Below are positions 46,201 to 56,219 of a stretch of DNA of 64,000 nucleotides, piece after piece. The DNA comes from Acestrorhynchus altus (lineage: Eukaryota > Chordata > Actinopteri > Characiformes > Acestrorhynchidae), in assembly GCA_034509495.1 (NCBI GenBank), contig CM067504.1:42569963-42633962 (forward strand), given 5' to 3'. The translations under genes and the position numbers were made by a program. Every line of letters begins with the position of its first letter. Position 1 is the stretch's first letter. The notes under the pieces were generated by a model, which had not been told where the DNA came from, ran no database searches, and saw only the letters and a program-made list of their open reading frames with translations.

Positions 46201-47485
46201 GCAGATGTACAGTGTTGGGGGGCTGAGCAGATGTACAGTGTTGGGGGGCTGAGCAGATGTACAGTGTTGGGGGGCTGAGCAGATGTACAGTGTTGGGGGG
46301 CTGAGCAGATGTACAGTGTTGGGGGGCTGAGCAGATGTACAGTGTTGGGGGGCTGAGCAGATGTACAGTGTTGGGGGGCTGAGCAGATGTACAGTGTTGG
46401 GGGGCTGAGCAGATGTACAGTGTTGGGGGGCTGAGCAGATGTACAGTGTTGGGGGGCTGAGCAGATGTACAGTGTTGGGGGGCTGAGCAGATGTACAGTG
46501 TTGGGGGGCTGAGCAGATGTACAGTGTTGGGGGGCTGAGCAGATGTACAGTGTTGGGGGGCTGAGCAGATGTACAGTGTTGGGGGGCTGAGCAGATGTAC
46601 AGTGTTGGGGGGCTGAGCAGATGTACAGTGTTGGGGGGCTGAGCAGATGTACAGTGTTGGGGGGCTGAGCAGATGTACAGTGTTGGGGGGCTGAGCAGAT
46701 GTACAGTGTTGGGGGGCTGAGCAGATGTACAGTGTTGGGGGGCTGAGCAGATGTACAGTGTTGGGGGGCTGAGCAGATGTACAGTGTTGGGGGGCTGAGC
46801 AGATGTACAGTGTTGGGGGGCTGAGCAGATGTACAGTGTTGGGGGGCTGAGCAGATGTACAGTGTTGGGGGGCTGAGCAGATGTACAGTGTTGGGGGGCT
46901 GAGCAGATGTACAGTGTTGGGGGGCTGAGCAGATGTACAGTGTTGGGGGGCTGAGCAGATGTACAGTGTTGGGGGGCTGAGCAGATGTACAGTGTTGGGG
47001 GGCTGAGCAGATGTACAGTGTTGGGGGGCTGAGCAGATGTACAGTGTTGGGGGGCTGAGCAGATGTACAGTGTTGGGGGGCTGAGCAGATGTACAGTGTT
47101 GGGGGGCTGAGCAGATGTACAGTGTTGGGGGGCTGAGCAGATGTACAGTGTTGGGGGGCTGAGCAGATGTACAGTGTTGGGGGGCTGAGCAGATGTACAG
47201 TGTTGGGGGGCTGAGCAGATGTACAGTGTTGGGGGGCTGAGCAGATGTACAGTGTTGGGGGGCTGAGCAGATGTACAGTGTTGGGGGGCTGAGCAGATGT
47301 ACAGTGTTGGGGGGCTGAGCAGATGTACAGTGTTGGGGGGCTGAGCAGATGTACAGTGTTGGGGGGCTGAGCAGATGTACAGTGTTGGGGGGCTGAGCAG
47401 ATGTACAGTGTTGGGGGGCTGACCAGATGTACAGTGTTGGGGGCTGAGCAGATGTACAGTGTTGGGGGGCCGAGCAGATGTACAG
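22220..47485. repeat. Giant 26-bp minisatellite, about 970 copies
   Basis: The + strand unit begins with G6, continues CTGAGCAGATGTACAG and closes with TGTT, 26 bases in all. The listing repeats exactly every 780 bases (30 units). The same register holds at 22261, 23041, 46441 and 47221, so there is no net indel over about 25 kb. Length divided by period gives about 972 units. The only variants I see are the last three units: GACCAG for GAGCAG near 47423, G5 for G6 near 47440, and CCGAG for CTGAG near 47470. The unit contains the palindrome TGTACA and an RsaI-type GTAC, and no CpG. Such uniformity means either very recent amplification or homogenisation, or an assembly that has collapsed or copied reads. 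Confidence 0.97.
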
Positions 47486-50050
47486 AATTTATGATTATAA
47501 AATTTGATTCATAGTTCAGGTAACTGGATGTAGTGCATTGTGGGAAGTGTGGTGTAATGTTTTGATCTGTAGGACACACTCATCACTTAACGACTAGCCA
47601 GCGTGGGTTTGTAAATTGTGTTGAGATGCCCAAGGACATCAGTGGCTGTTTGAAGAGATGCTGGATGCTGATAACTGGACATGAGTTAAAATCAGTAAAA
47701 AGGACATTCTTCTTAATCTTTCCGCAGAATTTTACCACATTTGTTAATTTGCATTTCGAACAGTATACATTCTTTCCCAGAATGCTCTTCATCAATGTTC
47801 ATGTCAGCTGCGTTTGTCCGTGTTTTATAGTTGAGAGGAGAGGTGGAGACTGATGTGATGCAGGTGATGAAGACACTGCTGTTTTATGTCCCCTGTGCCA
47901 TCTCAGGTTTATCTTTGCATCAGCAGTTTTCCAGCCTGCTCTCCGCAGCAGAGCTATGAAACGGCAGCTCGGAGTGAAGAGAGGAGAGGACGGTATGTTT
48001 TCACTCTTCACAGAATATGGAAAATGGGTGGGACTTGGGGAGCAAAACACTACTGATCAGTGTAAATCCCACCTGGTATAGAAAAGATGCTACAGGTAAC
48101 GGGACACACACGTGACTCGCTGTTCTGATAGTGCCGCATTAGACTGCTCTGGTCTTACATTGTTATCCTGCAGTGAAGGATGCTTAATTAACAGGTTTTG
48201 GAACTAAAAGGCCATAAAGGTTCAGACTCGGATGCAGAGACAAACACCAGAGGACACGGTGCAGGAAATCAGTGTATTCATCTGAAAGAGGCCTGTGGAT
48301 CTGTGAGCAACAGTCCAGTGCTTTTTGTCCTTAGTCCAGGTAGGATGCTTCTGACACTGTCTCTGCTTCAGGAGGAGTTGACATGAAATGCTGTAGTCGG
48401 ACCCCCTTTCCTGGAGACGCCTGTGCGTGGGGACTAGACACAGTATTTATACTGTTTGAATGGTAAATTAATCAAACTACAAATTATATATTCTAATAAT
48501 GTGGGAAACAGAATGTATAATATATGACAGCATAAAGTATATGCAGTAATATTTAGTGTATAACGTACATATATGAAATGTTTATTTTTGGGTCTCAGCA
48601 ACGTTCTATCATATATGATTGTATATGTACATTCATTGCTGAAATATACATATATTTATTTCAAATATTTGACATAATGTCACATATCAGTATCATTCAA
48701 ACACGCTGGATATGAAGGGCATCAGTTTACTTTATGTCCTACGTTGAAATCTACATATATGAAAGCCATGTATCAGATTACTGTTGGAGTAATATGGTAA
48801 AGACCTGAATACAAAGAGATTCACACGTGAAAGCTACGGTGTAACACTATTCCACTGTAAACGCCTGTGCTGATTTACAGGGTGTTCCTAAAGATCCTAA
48901 AGAGTCATTACTGATGTGCTCTCTCTCCCAGTGCGCCAGTTGTTTACTGGTTTTGGGGGTGTGGTGTCTATAAAGTAATCCATGTGATTTCTTAAGGCCA
49001 TTTCTGGGGTTTTATATTCGTCAGTCTGGCGATGCTCCCCCTCTTGTTTGTCTGGAGAAGTGCATCTTTCACCTCTAATGCATTTTCTGATTTGTGTATT
49101 ACGTCACTGTGCACTAGCAGGTAAGAAAGAATAATAACATCACCCTTCACCTCTACCTCCCACCACTTTCACCTGCCCTGTATGGACAAAAGTATTGGGA
49201 CACCTGCTTATTCACTGTTTCTTCTGACATCAAGGGTATTAAAAACGAGTTTACCGGGAAGACTTTCTACTAGATTCTGGAACTGCGGGGAGGATTTGAT
49301 TGCATTCAGCAATAACAGCATTAGTGACATAAGGCTGTTGGATGATCACCACTCCAACTCACCCCAAAAGTTCTGTATGGAGCTTCATCCTTCCAGAGAA
49401 CACGGTTCCACTGCTCCACAGCTCAATGCTGGGGGGCTTTATAGCCTCTAGTCCACACCTGCTATTAGACATGGAGACAATGGAGTCATGTTTGTTCTTC
49501 TGCTCCAGAGAGTCCTATTCTATTGGCAGTACTTCTCTACAGGGACTAGACAAGCTGTGTGTGCATTTGCACTTCAGTGTCAGCAATAGGTGCAACTTAA
49601 AGTAGGTGAAAGTAATAAAATATGCGAACAAAATTTTATCAAAAGGAAAAGATTTGTTTCAAATGCAAAGTAGAAAAAAATCTATATCAAATATATTTTA
49701 GAGATGCTGGGTCACTCTATTACACTTTGTAGTTTGATTCTTACTTTTGTTTTCATTTTTTTTTTATGGATTTTGCTGAATAACATTTTTGCTTCTGAGT
49801 TCTGACACAGTTTCACTTGTGGGTGGGGCTTAAAAGAAGGCATTCACATTGAATCCCCTGGCCACCAGGTTTTGGACCCTTGTCTGAGATCTAGCCATGC
49901 CCACCCTGTCAGCTTTAAGCATTCGTTCTGGGTGAAGAGTAAACATTTATTTTCCAGATTAACAGTCAATATAAAGGTTATGTTTAATTGCTGAGTGTTT
50001 CACCTTCTTCTAAGTCCTTTGTGAACCTGGTGAACCTGGATTACTCAGAA
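47486..50050. other. Non-coding flank right of the array
   Basis: AT-rich single-copy-looking sequence with no recognised gene. A weak candidate exon lies at 48190-48339 (see findings). The copy of a widespread fish repeat at 49180-49610 is listed separately. 48400-48900 is notably AT-rich with many TATATG motifs. Confidence 0.6.
49180..49610 (+). mobile_element. Interspersed fish repeat, family C (TATGGACAAAAGTATTGG start)
   Basis: It starts TATGGACAAAAGTATTGGGA, a terminal sequence I know from many fish genomes, and shares TTTCTTCTGACATCAAGGGT and CTACTAGATTCTGGA with the copy at 52608-52818. The right terminus is not clear. It is non-coding: the two overlapping open frames here are chance. 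Confidence 0.6.
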
Positions 50051-50122
50051 GGTGGGTATTTCAGATCGAAAGTGTAAAAATCCTCCTCAGGATTTTGATT
50101 TGCTGGCCCTGAAATACCCACC
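50051..50122. mobile_element. Minimal 72-bp MITE family B copy
   Basis: GGTGGGTATTTCAGATC at the left and GGCCCTGAAATACCCACC at the right are near-perfect inverted repeats with about 36 bases between them. The copy has lost almost the whole interior and could fold into a long hairpin. Confidence 0.8.
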
Positions 50123-50633
50123 ACTTCTCCACACTAATGCTAATCTGACCGGTCCAGCTGTGTTCAATGTGCCTCTGCCTCTTGGCCTCAGTAGTGTTCC
50201 AGTTCAGCTTTGTGAACAGCGGCAAGCTTCCATCTAGAAAGCGATGAGGTGTGAGTGGTGTCAGAGTGGTAAACATCCTTCATTTTAGATAATATCCTAA
50301 AAGCGCCTGGATACAGCAGGAGGGAACGGCGCTGCCACTGATTATGAACTAATCCCACTGGATAAGACTGCCTGATTACACTCAGATGGAAGCAACACTT
50401 TTGCAGCAGATCGTGTTTTTGTCACATTGCTTAATTTTCTCACAGCGCTGTTCTGCTCAGAGAGGAGAGAGAACGTCTGTGAACATGAAGAGAAGATAGG
50501 AAGTAGACGAAAGGAACTACGCTGTTTTCCTATTGATTCCCCTAAGACACAAGCATGGTGAGGAAGATTAGAGGCCCAGTTTAATGTCAGACATTGAATG
50601 CATCCTTAGCATGCACTGATCAGCCAAAACATT

Positions 50634-50984
50634 ATGACCACCCTCATTATTCCAATACTATCAGCACTGCATTGGCTTCTGGTTAAATTCCGAATTGAAT
50701 ACAAAATTCTTTTACTTACATATAAAGCTCTACACGGACTCGCTCCTGAATACTTACAGGATCTAATTCACCTTTATGAGCCACCACCATCACTCAGATC
50801 ACAGGGTGCTGGCTTCCTATTAGTTCCCAGAATTCAGAAGGCTTCAGCAGGGGGAAGAGCCTTTTCTCACAAAGCCCCCCAGCTCTGGAATAACCTTCCA
50901 GATAATGTTCGGGACTCAGACACTGTCTCAGTCTTCAAGTTTAGGCTGAAAACTTACTTGTTCAGTGTAGCATTTGGTCATTAA
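50634..50984 (+). pseudogene. L2-like LINE ORF2 C-terminal fragment
   Basis: About 110 codons are open to a TGA or TAA-type stop at 50982-50984 and read HWLLVKFRIEYKILLLTYKA, LHGLAPEYLQDLI, LRSQGAGFLLVPR, GGRAFSHKAPQLWNNLPDNV and FKFRLKTYLFSVAF. This is the conserved C-terminal tail of fish L2/CR1-group reverse transcriptase proteins. The polymerase and endonuclease domains are absent (5' truncated), so it cannot move by itself. Confidence 0.85.
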
Positions 50985-51965
50985 TGTCTTAGCTTAGTTA
51001 CAGGCTGCAGATCCAGGGGTTCATGGACACTGAGGTTCATGGTAAACTGGGTTTTATGATAAACTGGGATTTATGGTAAACTGGGATTTATGGTAAACTG
51101 GGATTTATGATAAACTGTGATTTACAGTAAACTGGGATTTATGATAAACTGCGATTTACAGTAAACTGGGATTTATGGTAAACTGGGATGTTGGTGCTGC
51201 CGTCTGACTCCTTCTCGCGATCACTCTGGTTTGTGACGGTGGAGCAGTTAGATGCCAATGTTTCAGGATGCTCCCATGTCTATGTTCTTCTGGTTCTCTC
51301 CTTAGTTATGCTGTTATAGTCAGATCTGCCGGAGTCACTCGCCACACTCTGGTAATGTTTACATTCTCTGTTCTCTTTTTAAATTCCAAACTAATTCATC
51401 TCTGTATCTTTTCTGAGTTAACGATGAGTCACCAACCAGAACTGATTAGGTCCTAACCCCAAGTTCTTCTGCCCCACCTGAGAAGAACTCCAAGCTCCCC
51501 TGATACATGTATACATTGGCTCTCCACCTTCCACCAACTGGACCTGGACTAGTTTCCCACACTGCCATGGACTAGCTGCTCACCCACCATCACCAACTGT
51601 AGAAATCTACTGTTAATATTATGTCCACCAGAGAATTAACATTACTTCAATACCCGAGTAATAGAACAGAGGTGAAGGGGTCCAGTGTCCCCTAACTATG
51701 TATAAGTAGTTTGACCAGAGGAGGATGGTCCTCCCCTTGTGAGCCTGGTTCCTCCCAAGGTTTCTTCCTCCAGCTGAGGGAGTTTTTCCTTGCCACTGTC
51801 GCCATGTGGCTTGCTCACTAGGGGATCTGTCATCTATACTTTATTTCTGTTTTAACCTCATTTATTTATTTATTTATTTATTTATTTTATTTCTGTGAAG
51901 CTGCTCTGTGACAACTTCAGTTGTGAAGAGCGCTATAAAAATAAATTTTGATTTTTTGATTGATT
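50985..51965 (+). mobile_element. LINE 3' UTR with 17-bp repeats and TGATT tail
   Basis: The sequence continues from the ORF2 tail. 51040-51190 is a small tandem array of a 17-bp unit (TAAACTGGGATTTATGG and variants). The GGTTCCTCCCAAGGTTTCTT and GAGTTTTTCCTTGCCACTGT blocks are standard in this LINE group. (TTTA)n lies at 51860-51890. The end AGAGCGCTATAAAAATAAAT followed by TTGATTGATT is the usual 3' terminus. Confidence 0.8.
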
Positions 51966-52607
51966 ATTGGAGATCTTTGTGGTTCTATAATTCCAGACTG
52001 TAGTTCATTTGTTTCTCTGCAGACCTTATTCTGCTCCTTTCACCCTGATCTTCAATGATCAGGACCCCACAGGACCACCACAGAGCAGCTATGATGTGGG
52101 TGGTGGGTCATTCTCAGCACTGCAGTCACACTGACCTGGTGGTAGTGTGTTAGTGTGTGTTGCTGGTACGAGTGGATCAGAGCTTAAAAATGTTTTGGGT
52201 TCCCATCCTGAAGCTTTTTTATTGCTTTATTTTCCCAGCCATACTCTGCTGAGATTTGTAATAATTTCTGTGTTAAAAAATGAGACCTAATCTAACCTTC
52301 AAGAGGCCAGCAGCAGCTTGAGGTTGTCAGAACTTCAAAACAAATCTGTGGCAAAGGGAGAGAATGCAAGGGAAGCAGATTGCAGAAATAGTAAAGGAGA
52401 TAAAGGAGAGTCTCAAGCCAAGACTGCACTTAAGAAAACATCTGTGATAGGACTGGGCCAGGAATATAGGTTTAAAAGCACTCTTCACCTTCTGTCCTGG
52501 GAATGGAAGAATCTGAGTATCGGTAAGAGAACATTCTTCCGATGTTCGGCTAGTCTGTGCTGAAGAATGACCACTTTCATGTGTGGTCCTCATTTGGGAA
52601 TGTAAAC

Positions 52608-52818
52608 TCTATGGACAAAGGTCATGCTCATTCACCGTTTCTTCTGAAATCAAGGGTATAAAAGTGCTTTTGCTGGAGTTACTGTCCTACTAGATTCTGG
52701 AGCACTTCTGTAAGGATTTGACTGCATTCAGTAACACGACCTTTACTAAAGTCAGTTCAGGGAGCTGTACGTGTTCATTAGAAGGGGTGTCCACAAACTA
52801 TTGGACATTTAGAGTATA
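52608..52818 (+). mobile_element. Interspersed fish repeat, family C, short copy
   Basis: It starts CTATGGACAAAGGTCATG and ends GTGTCCACAAACTATTGGAC, then ATTTAGAGTATA. The ends form an imperfect inverted repeat (TGGACA...TGTCCA). Internal blocks are shared with 49180-49610. Confidence 0.6.
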
Positions 52819-52819
52819 G

Positions 52820-53460
52820 GATTTGTGCGAGTGTGACCTTAATAAGCACAGTCAGATCAATATTTTTATTGATTTGTTGTAAACCTGCATATCTGTATTG
52901 TTGAGACACTGGAAGTGGTTCAGTGTATGGTTAAAGGTGGTATGTGTGTCAGACGTTCTACCTGACTCCACACCAAACAGATCAGCAGCAGTTAGAATAT
53001 ATTATGTGTTTGAAATTGGACAGGTCACTTATCCACACAGCGTTTGTCTGATCTTAATTACTGTACCAGAGTGGAGATTCATTCAGAGAGGTTAGAGTTC
53101 AGGGTTTCCATTCAGTCCAGAGACGTCTCTGTCCGAGTCCTCAGAAATAAACGAGCACGGCACTGTAGACAGTCCAGCCCTTAGCTGTTACAGCATGACT
53201 CAAAACTCGGTCACTTTCTTCTGGTAATCTCACCCCAAACCTAAACATCACCACATAACTTGGAGACGTTTACAGAAAGGCAGTAATTAAAGGATGTGAC
53301 CACAGAAGAAAATGACTCTGAACATGCTTTTCTACTTCACTTTAATGAAACAGGTTTGAACCCTTTCTGAGTGTCTCATAGCAGAATATTGAATAGACCA
53401 ATCAAAATTCTCCAGAATGATTTGGAATAAAATGTTTATACAGTGACTTTCTCTCTGATA
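52820..53460. other. Non-coding, no feature recognised
   Basis: AT-rich sequence without a repeat or gene I can name. An open + frame at 52898-53095 looks like chance. Confidence 0.6.
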
Positions 53461-53473
53461 GTTGTGACAGAAG

Positions 53474-54024
53474 TGATTCAGACTGGATTGAGACAGTAGC
53501 GATTGAGACAGTAGCGATTCAGACTGGATTGAGACAGTAGTGATTCAGACTGGATTGAGACAGTAGTGATTCAGACTGGATTGACACAGTAGTGATTCAG
53601 ACTGGATTGACACAGTAGCGATTCAGACTGGATTGACACAGTAGCAATTCAGACTGGATTGACACAGTAGCAATTCAGACTGGATTGACCCAGTAGCGAT
53701 TCAGACTGGATTGAGACAGTTGCGATTCAGACTGGATTGAGACAGTTGGGATTCAGACTGGATTGAGACAGTTGGGATTCATACTGGATTGAGACAGTAG
53801 CGATTCAGACTGGATCGAGACAGTTGCGATTCAGACTGGATTGAGACAGTAGCGATTCAGACTGGATTGAGACAGTAGCGATTCAGACTGGATTGAGACA
53901 GTAGCGATTCAGACTGGATTGAGACAGTAGTGATTCAGACTGGATTGACACAGTAGCAATTCAGACTGGATTGAGACAGTTGCAATTCAGACTGGATTGA
54001 GACAGTTGCGATTCAGACTGGATT
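53474..54024. repeat. 26-bp minisatellite, second and unrelated (about 21 copies)
   Basis: The unit starts GATTCAGACTGGATTGAGAC and continues AGTAGC, 26 bases. Copies differ by 1-3 substitutions (GAGACA/GACACA, AGTAGC/AGTTGC/AGTAGT), and one short copy lies near 53500. It has the same period as the giant array but no sequence similarity. Confidence 0.93.
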
Positions 54025-54420
54025 ATTGGAAAGTGCTTTACGCAGTTTGAAAGCCAGTTTTTACTACATTACTGATTTGGGTGTTACATGAAAGATCTGT
54101 GTCAAACACAAGCCCTAGGTTTTTACGGCAGAGCTGGTTAAATTTAAAAAACATCTAGATTTATAGCAATATTACTTATTAAAACATTAAAACCTCTGTT
54201 TTATCAGAATTTAGTAAGAGAAAATTCAGTCATGCAGGTTTTAATTTCTTTGACAGTTTGTTATTCTACTGAGACAATGACTGGGTTTAGCTGATGTGTA
54301 AAACTGGGTGTCATTTGCATAGCAATGAAAGTCAGTACCATGCTTTCAGATTACTTAACCCAGTGGCAGCAAGTAAAGGGAGTTTGTATGTTGTAATTTA
54401 CATGACTTCCTGATGTCCCC
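54025..54420 (+). mobile_element. Degraded retroelement-like stretch
   Basis: GGGTGTCATTTGCATAGCAATGAAAG and nearby bases resemble a reverse-transcriptase-derived fish repeat that I know only loosely. There is no usable frame, so the call is tentative. Confidence 0.3.
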
Positions 54421-54605
54421 TCATCTGACTGATAATGGATATACAGTACAATATACAGTATATAGAGTGTAGAGTTAAGAGTATAGAGCATAGAGTGTAC
54501 AGAGAGTAGACACTTTAGACAATAGAGCATGCAGAATAGAGCATAGAGTATGGAGTAGGGGTCACTAATCCTGCTCCTGAAGAACTACCTTCCTACAGGT
54601 ATCAG

Positions 54606-55915
54606 AATGTTGAGTACAGAGTGTAGAGTGTAGAGTACGGAGTGTTGAGTGTAGAGTACAGAGTGTAGAGTACGGAGTGTAGAGTAAGGAATGTTGAGTA
54701 TGGAGTGTGGAGTAAAGGGTGTTGAGTACAGAGTATAGAGTACAGAGTGTTGAGCATGGAGTGTTGAGTACAAAGTGTTGTGTATAGTGTGCAGAGTACG
54801 GAATGTTGAGTACGGAGTGTAGAGTACGGAGTATAGAGTACGGAGTATAGAGTACGGAGTGTTGAGTACAGAGTGTTGAGTACAGAGTGTAGATCATGGA
54901 GTGTTGAGTACGGAGTGTTGAGTACGGAGTGTAGGTTATGGAGTGTAGGTTATGGAGTGTAGGTTATGGAGTGTAGGTTATGGAGTGTTGAGTACAGAGT
55001 GTAGATCATGGAGTATTGAGTATGGTGTGTTGAGTACGGAGTGTAGGTTATGGAGTGTTGAGTACGGAGTGTAGGTTATGGAGTGTTGAGTATGGAGTGT
55101 AGATCATGGAGTGTTGAGTACGGCGTGTTGAGTACGGAGTGTAGATCATGGAGTGTTGAGTACGGAGTGTTGAGTATGGAGTGCAGATCATGGAGTGTTG
55201 AGTACGGAGTGTAGATCATGGAGTGTTGAGTACGGAGTGCAGATCATGGAGTGTTGAGTACGGAGTGTTGAGTACGGAGTGTACAGTATGGAGTGTTGAG
55301 TACAGAGTGTAGATCATGGAGTATTGAGTATGGCGTGTTGAGTACGGAGTGTAGATCATGGAGTGTTGAGTACGGCGTGTTGAGTACGGAGTGTTGAGTA
55401 TGGCGTGTTGAGTACGGAGGGTAGGTTATGGAGTGTTGAGTACGGAGTGTAGATCATGGAGTGTTGAGTACGGAGTGTTGAGTACAGAGTGTAGATCATG
55501 GAGTGTTGAGTACGGAGTGTTGAGTACGGAGTGTAGATCATGGAGTGTTGAGTACGGCGTGTTGAGTACGGAGTGTAGATCATGGAGTGTTGAGTACGGC
55601 GTGTTGAGTACGGAGTGTTGAGTATGGCGTGTTGAGTACGGAGTGTAGGTTATGGAGTGTTGAGTATGGAGTGTAGAGTACGAAGTGTAGAGTACGGACT
55701 GTTGAGTACAGAGTGTAGATCATGGAGTGTTGAGTACGGCGTGTTGAGTACGGAGTGTAGATCATGGAGTATTGAGTACGGCGTGTTGAGTACGGAGTGT
55801 AGATCATGGAGTATTGAGTACGGCGTGTTGAGTACGGAGTGTAGATCATGGAGTGTTGAGTACAGAGTGTTGAGTACAGCGTGTACAGTATGTAGTGAAG
55901 AATACAGAGTGGAGA
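54606..55915. repeat. 14-bp minisatellite with 28-bp and longer higher-order units
   Basis: Basic 14-bp units are GAGTGTTGAGTACG, GAGTGTAGATCATG and GAGTGTAGGTTATG, with variants such as GCGTGTTGAGTACG. They combine into 28-bp and 42-bp composites repeated in blocks (for example 55430-55600 and 55720-55860). A more irregular approach zone extends left to about 54465. The array yields many overlapping open frames that are artefacts. Confidence 0.92.
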
Positions 55916-56121
55916 GACTCCTGTGTTGAGCAGTGTAATACTGTGTGTAGTTACGCTGTGTGGACAGTGTTCCAATGTGTGGAATGTTTGGAGATGGTTT
56001 CATGAATCCACTCTGACTCTGGTCTCATTATTATCCTCCTTCATAAGACACGGCTCAGCAGCTGGAACAGACCAGCTTGTCTTTAGTGAGGTTAGCCTTG
56101 TCCTTCAGAGGGGTAATAATT

Positions 56122-56123
<2 letters not shown>

Positions 56124-56215
<92 letters not shown>
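56124..56215. repeat. (CA)n microsatellite, 92 bases
   Basis: An uninterrupted CA run, the longest in the window. Confidence 0.95.
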
Positions 56216-56218
<3 letters not shown>

Positions 56219-56219
56219 A

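Larger units (their letters stand above)
50608..52190 (+). mobile_element. Family A element split by an L2-like LINE insertion
   Basis: The left end (CACTGATCAGCCAAAACATT, then ATGACCACC) is at about 50614-50641. The body resumes at about 51966-52190 with blocks matching 10109-10462 in reverse (CCAGACTGTAGTTCATTTGT, AGGACCCCACAGGACCACCA). Between them lies a truncated LINE. The LINE is therefore the younger insertion. Confidence 0.65.

Noticed and set aside
22220..47485. CRISPR-like array
   Set aside because: There are no unique spacers: the units are directly adjacent and identical, and the genome is vertebrate.
22215..47579. An 8454-codon open reading frame on the - strand
   Set aside because: It is the 26-bp array read through; no start context, domain or codon pattern beyond the repeat. 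Annotated as a minisatellite.
54565..56003. Tyr/Ser/Thr-rich open frames over the 14-bp array
   Set aside because: They are repeat translations (YSTLRTQHS-like) present in several frames and both strands.
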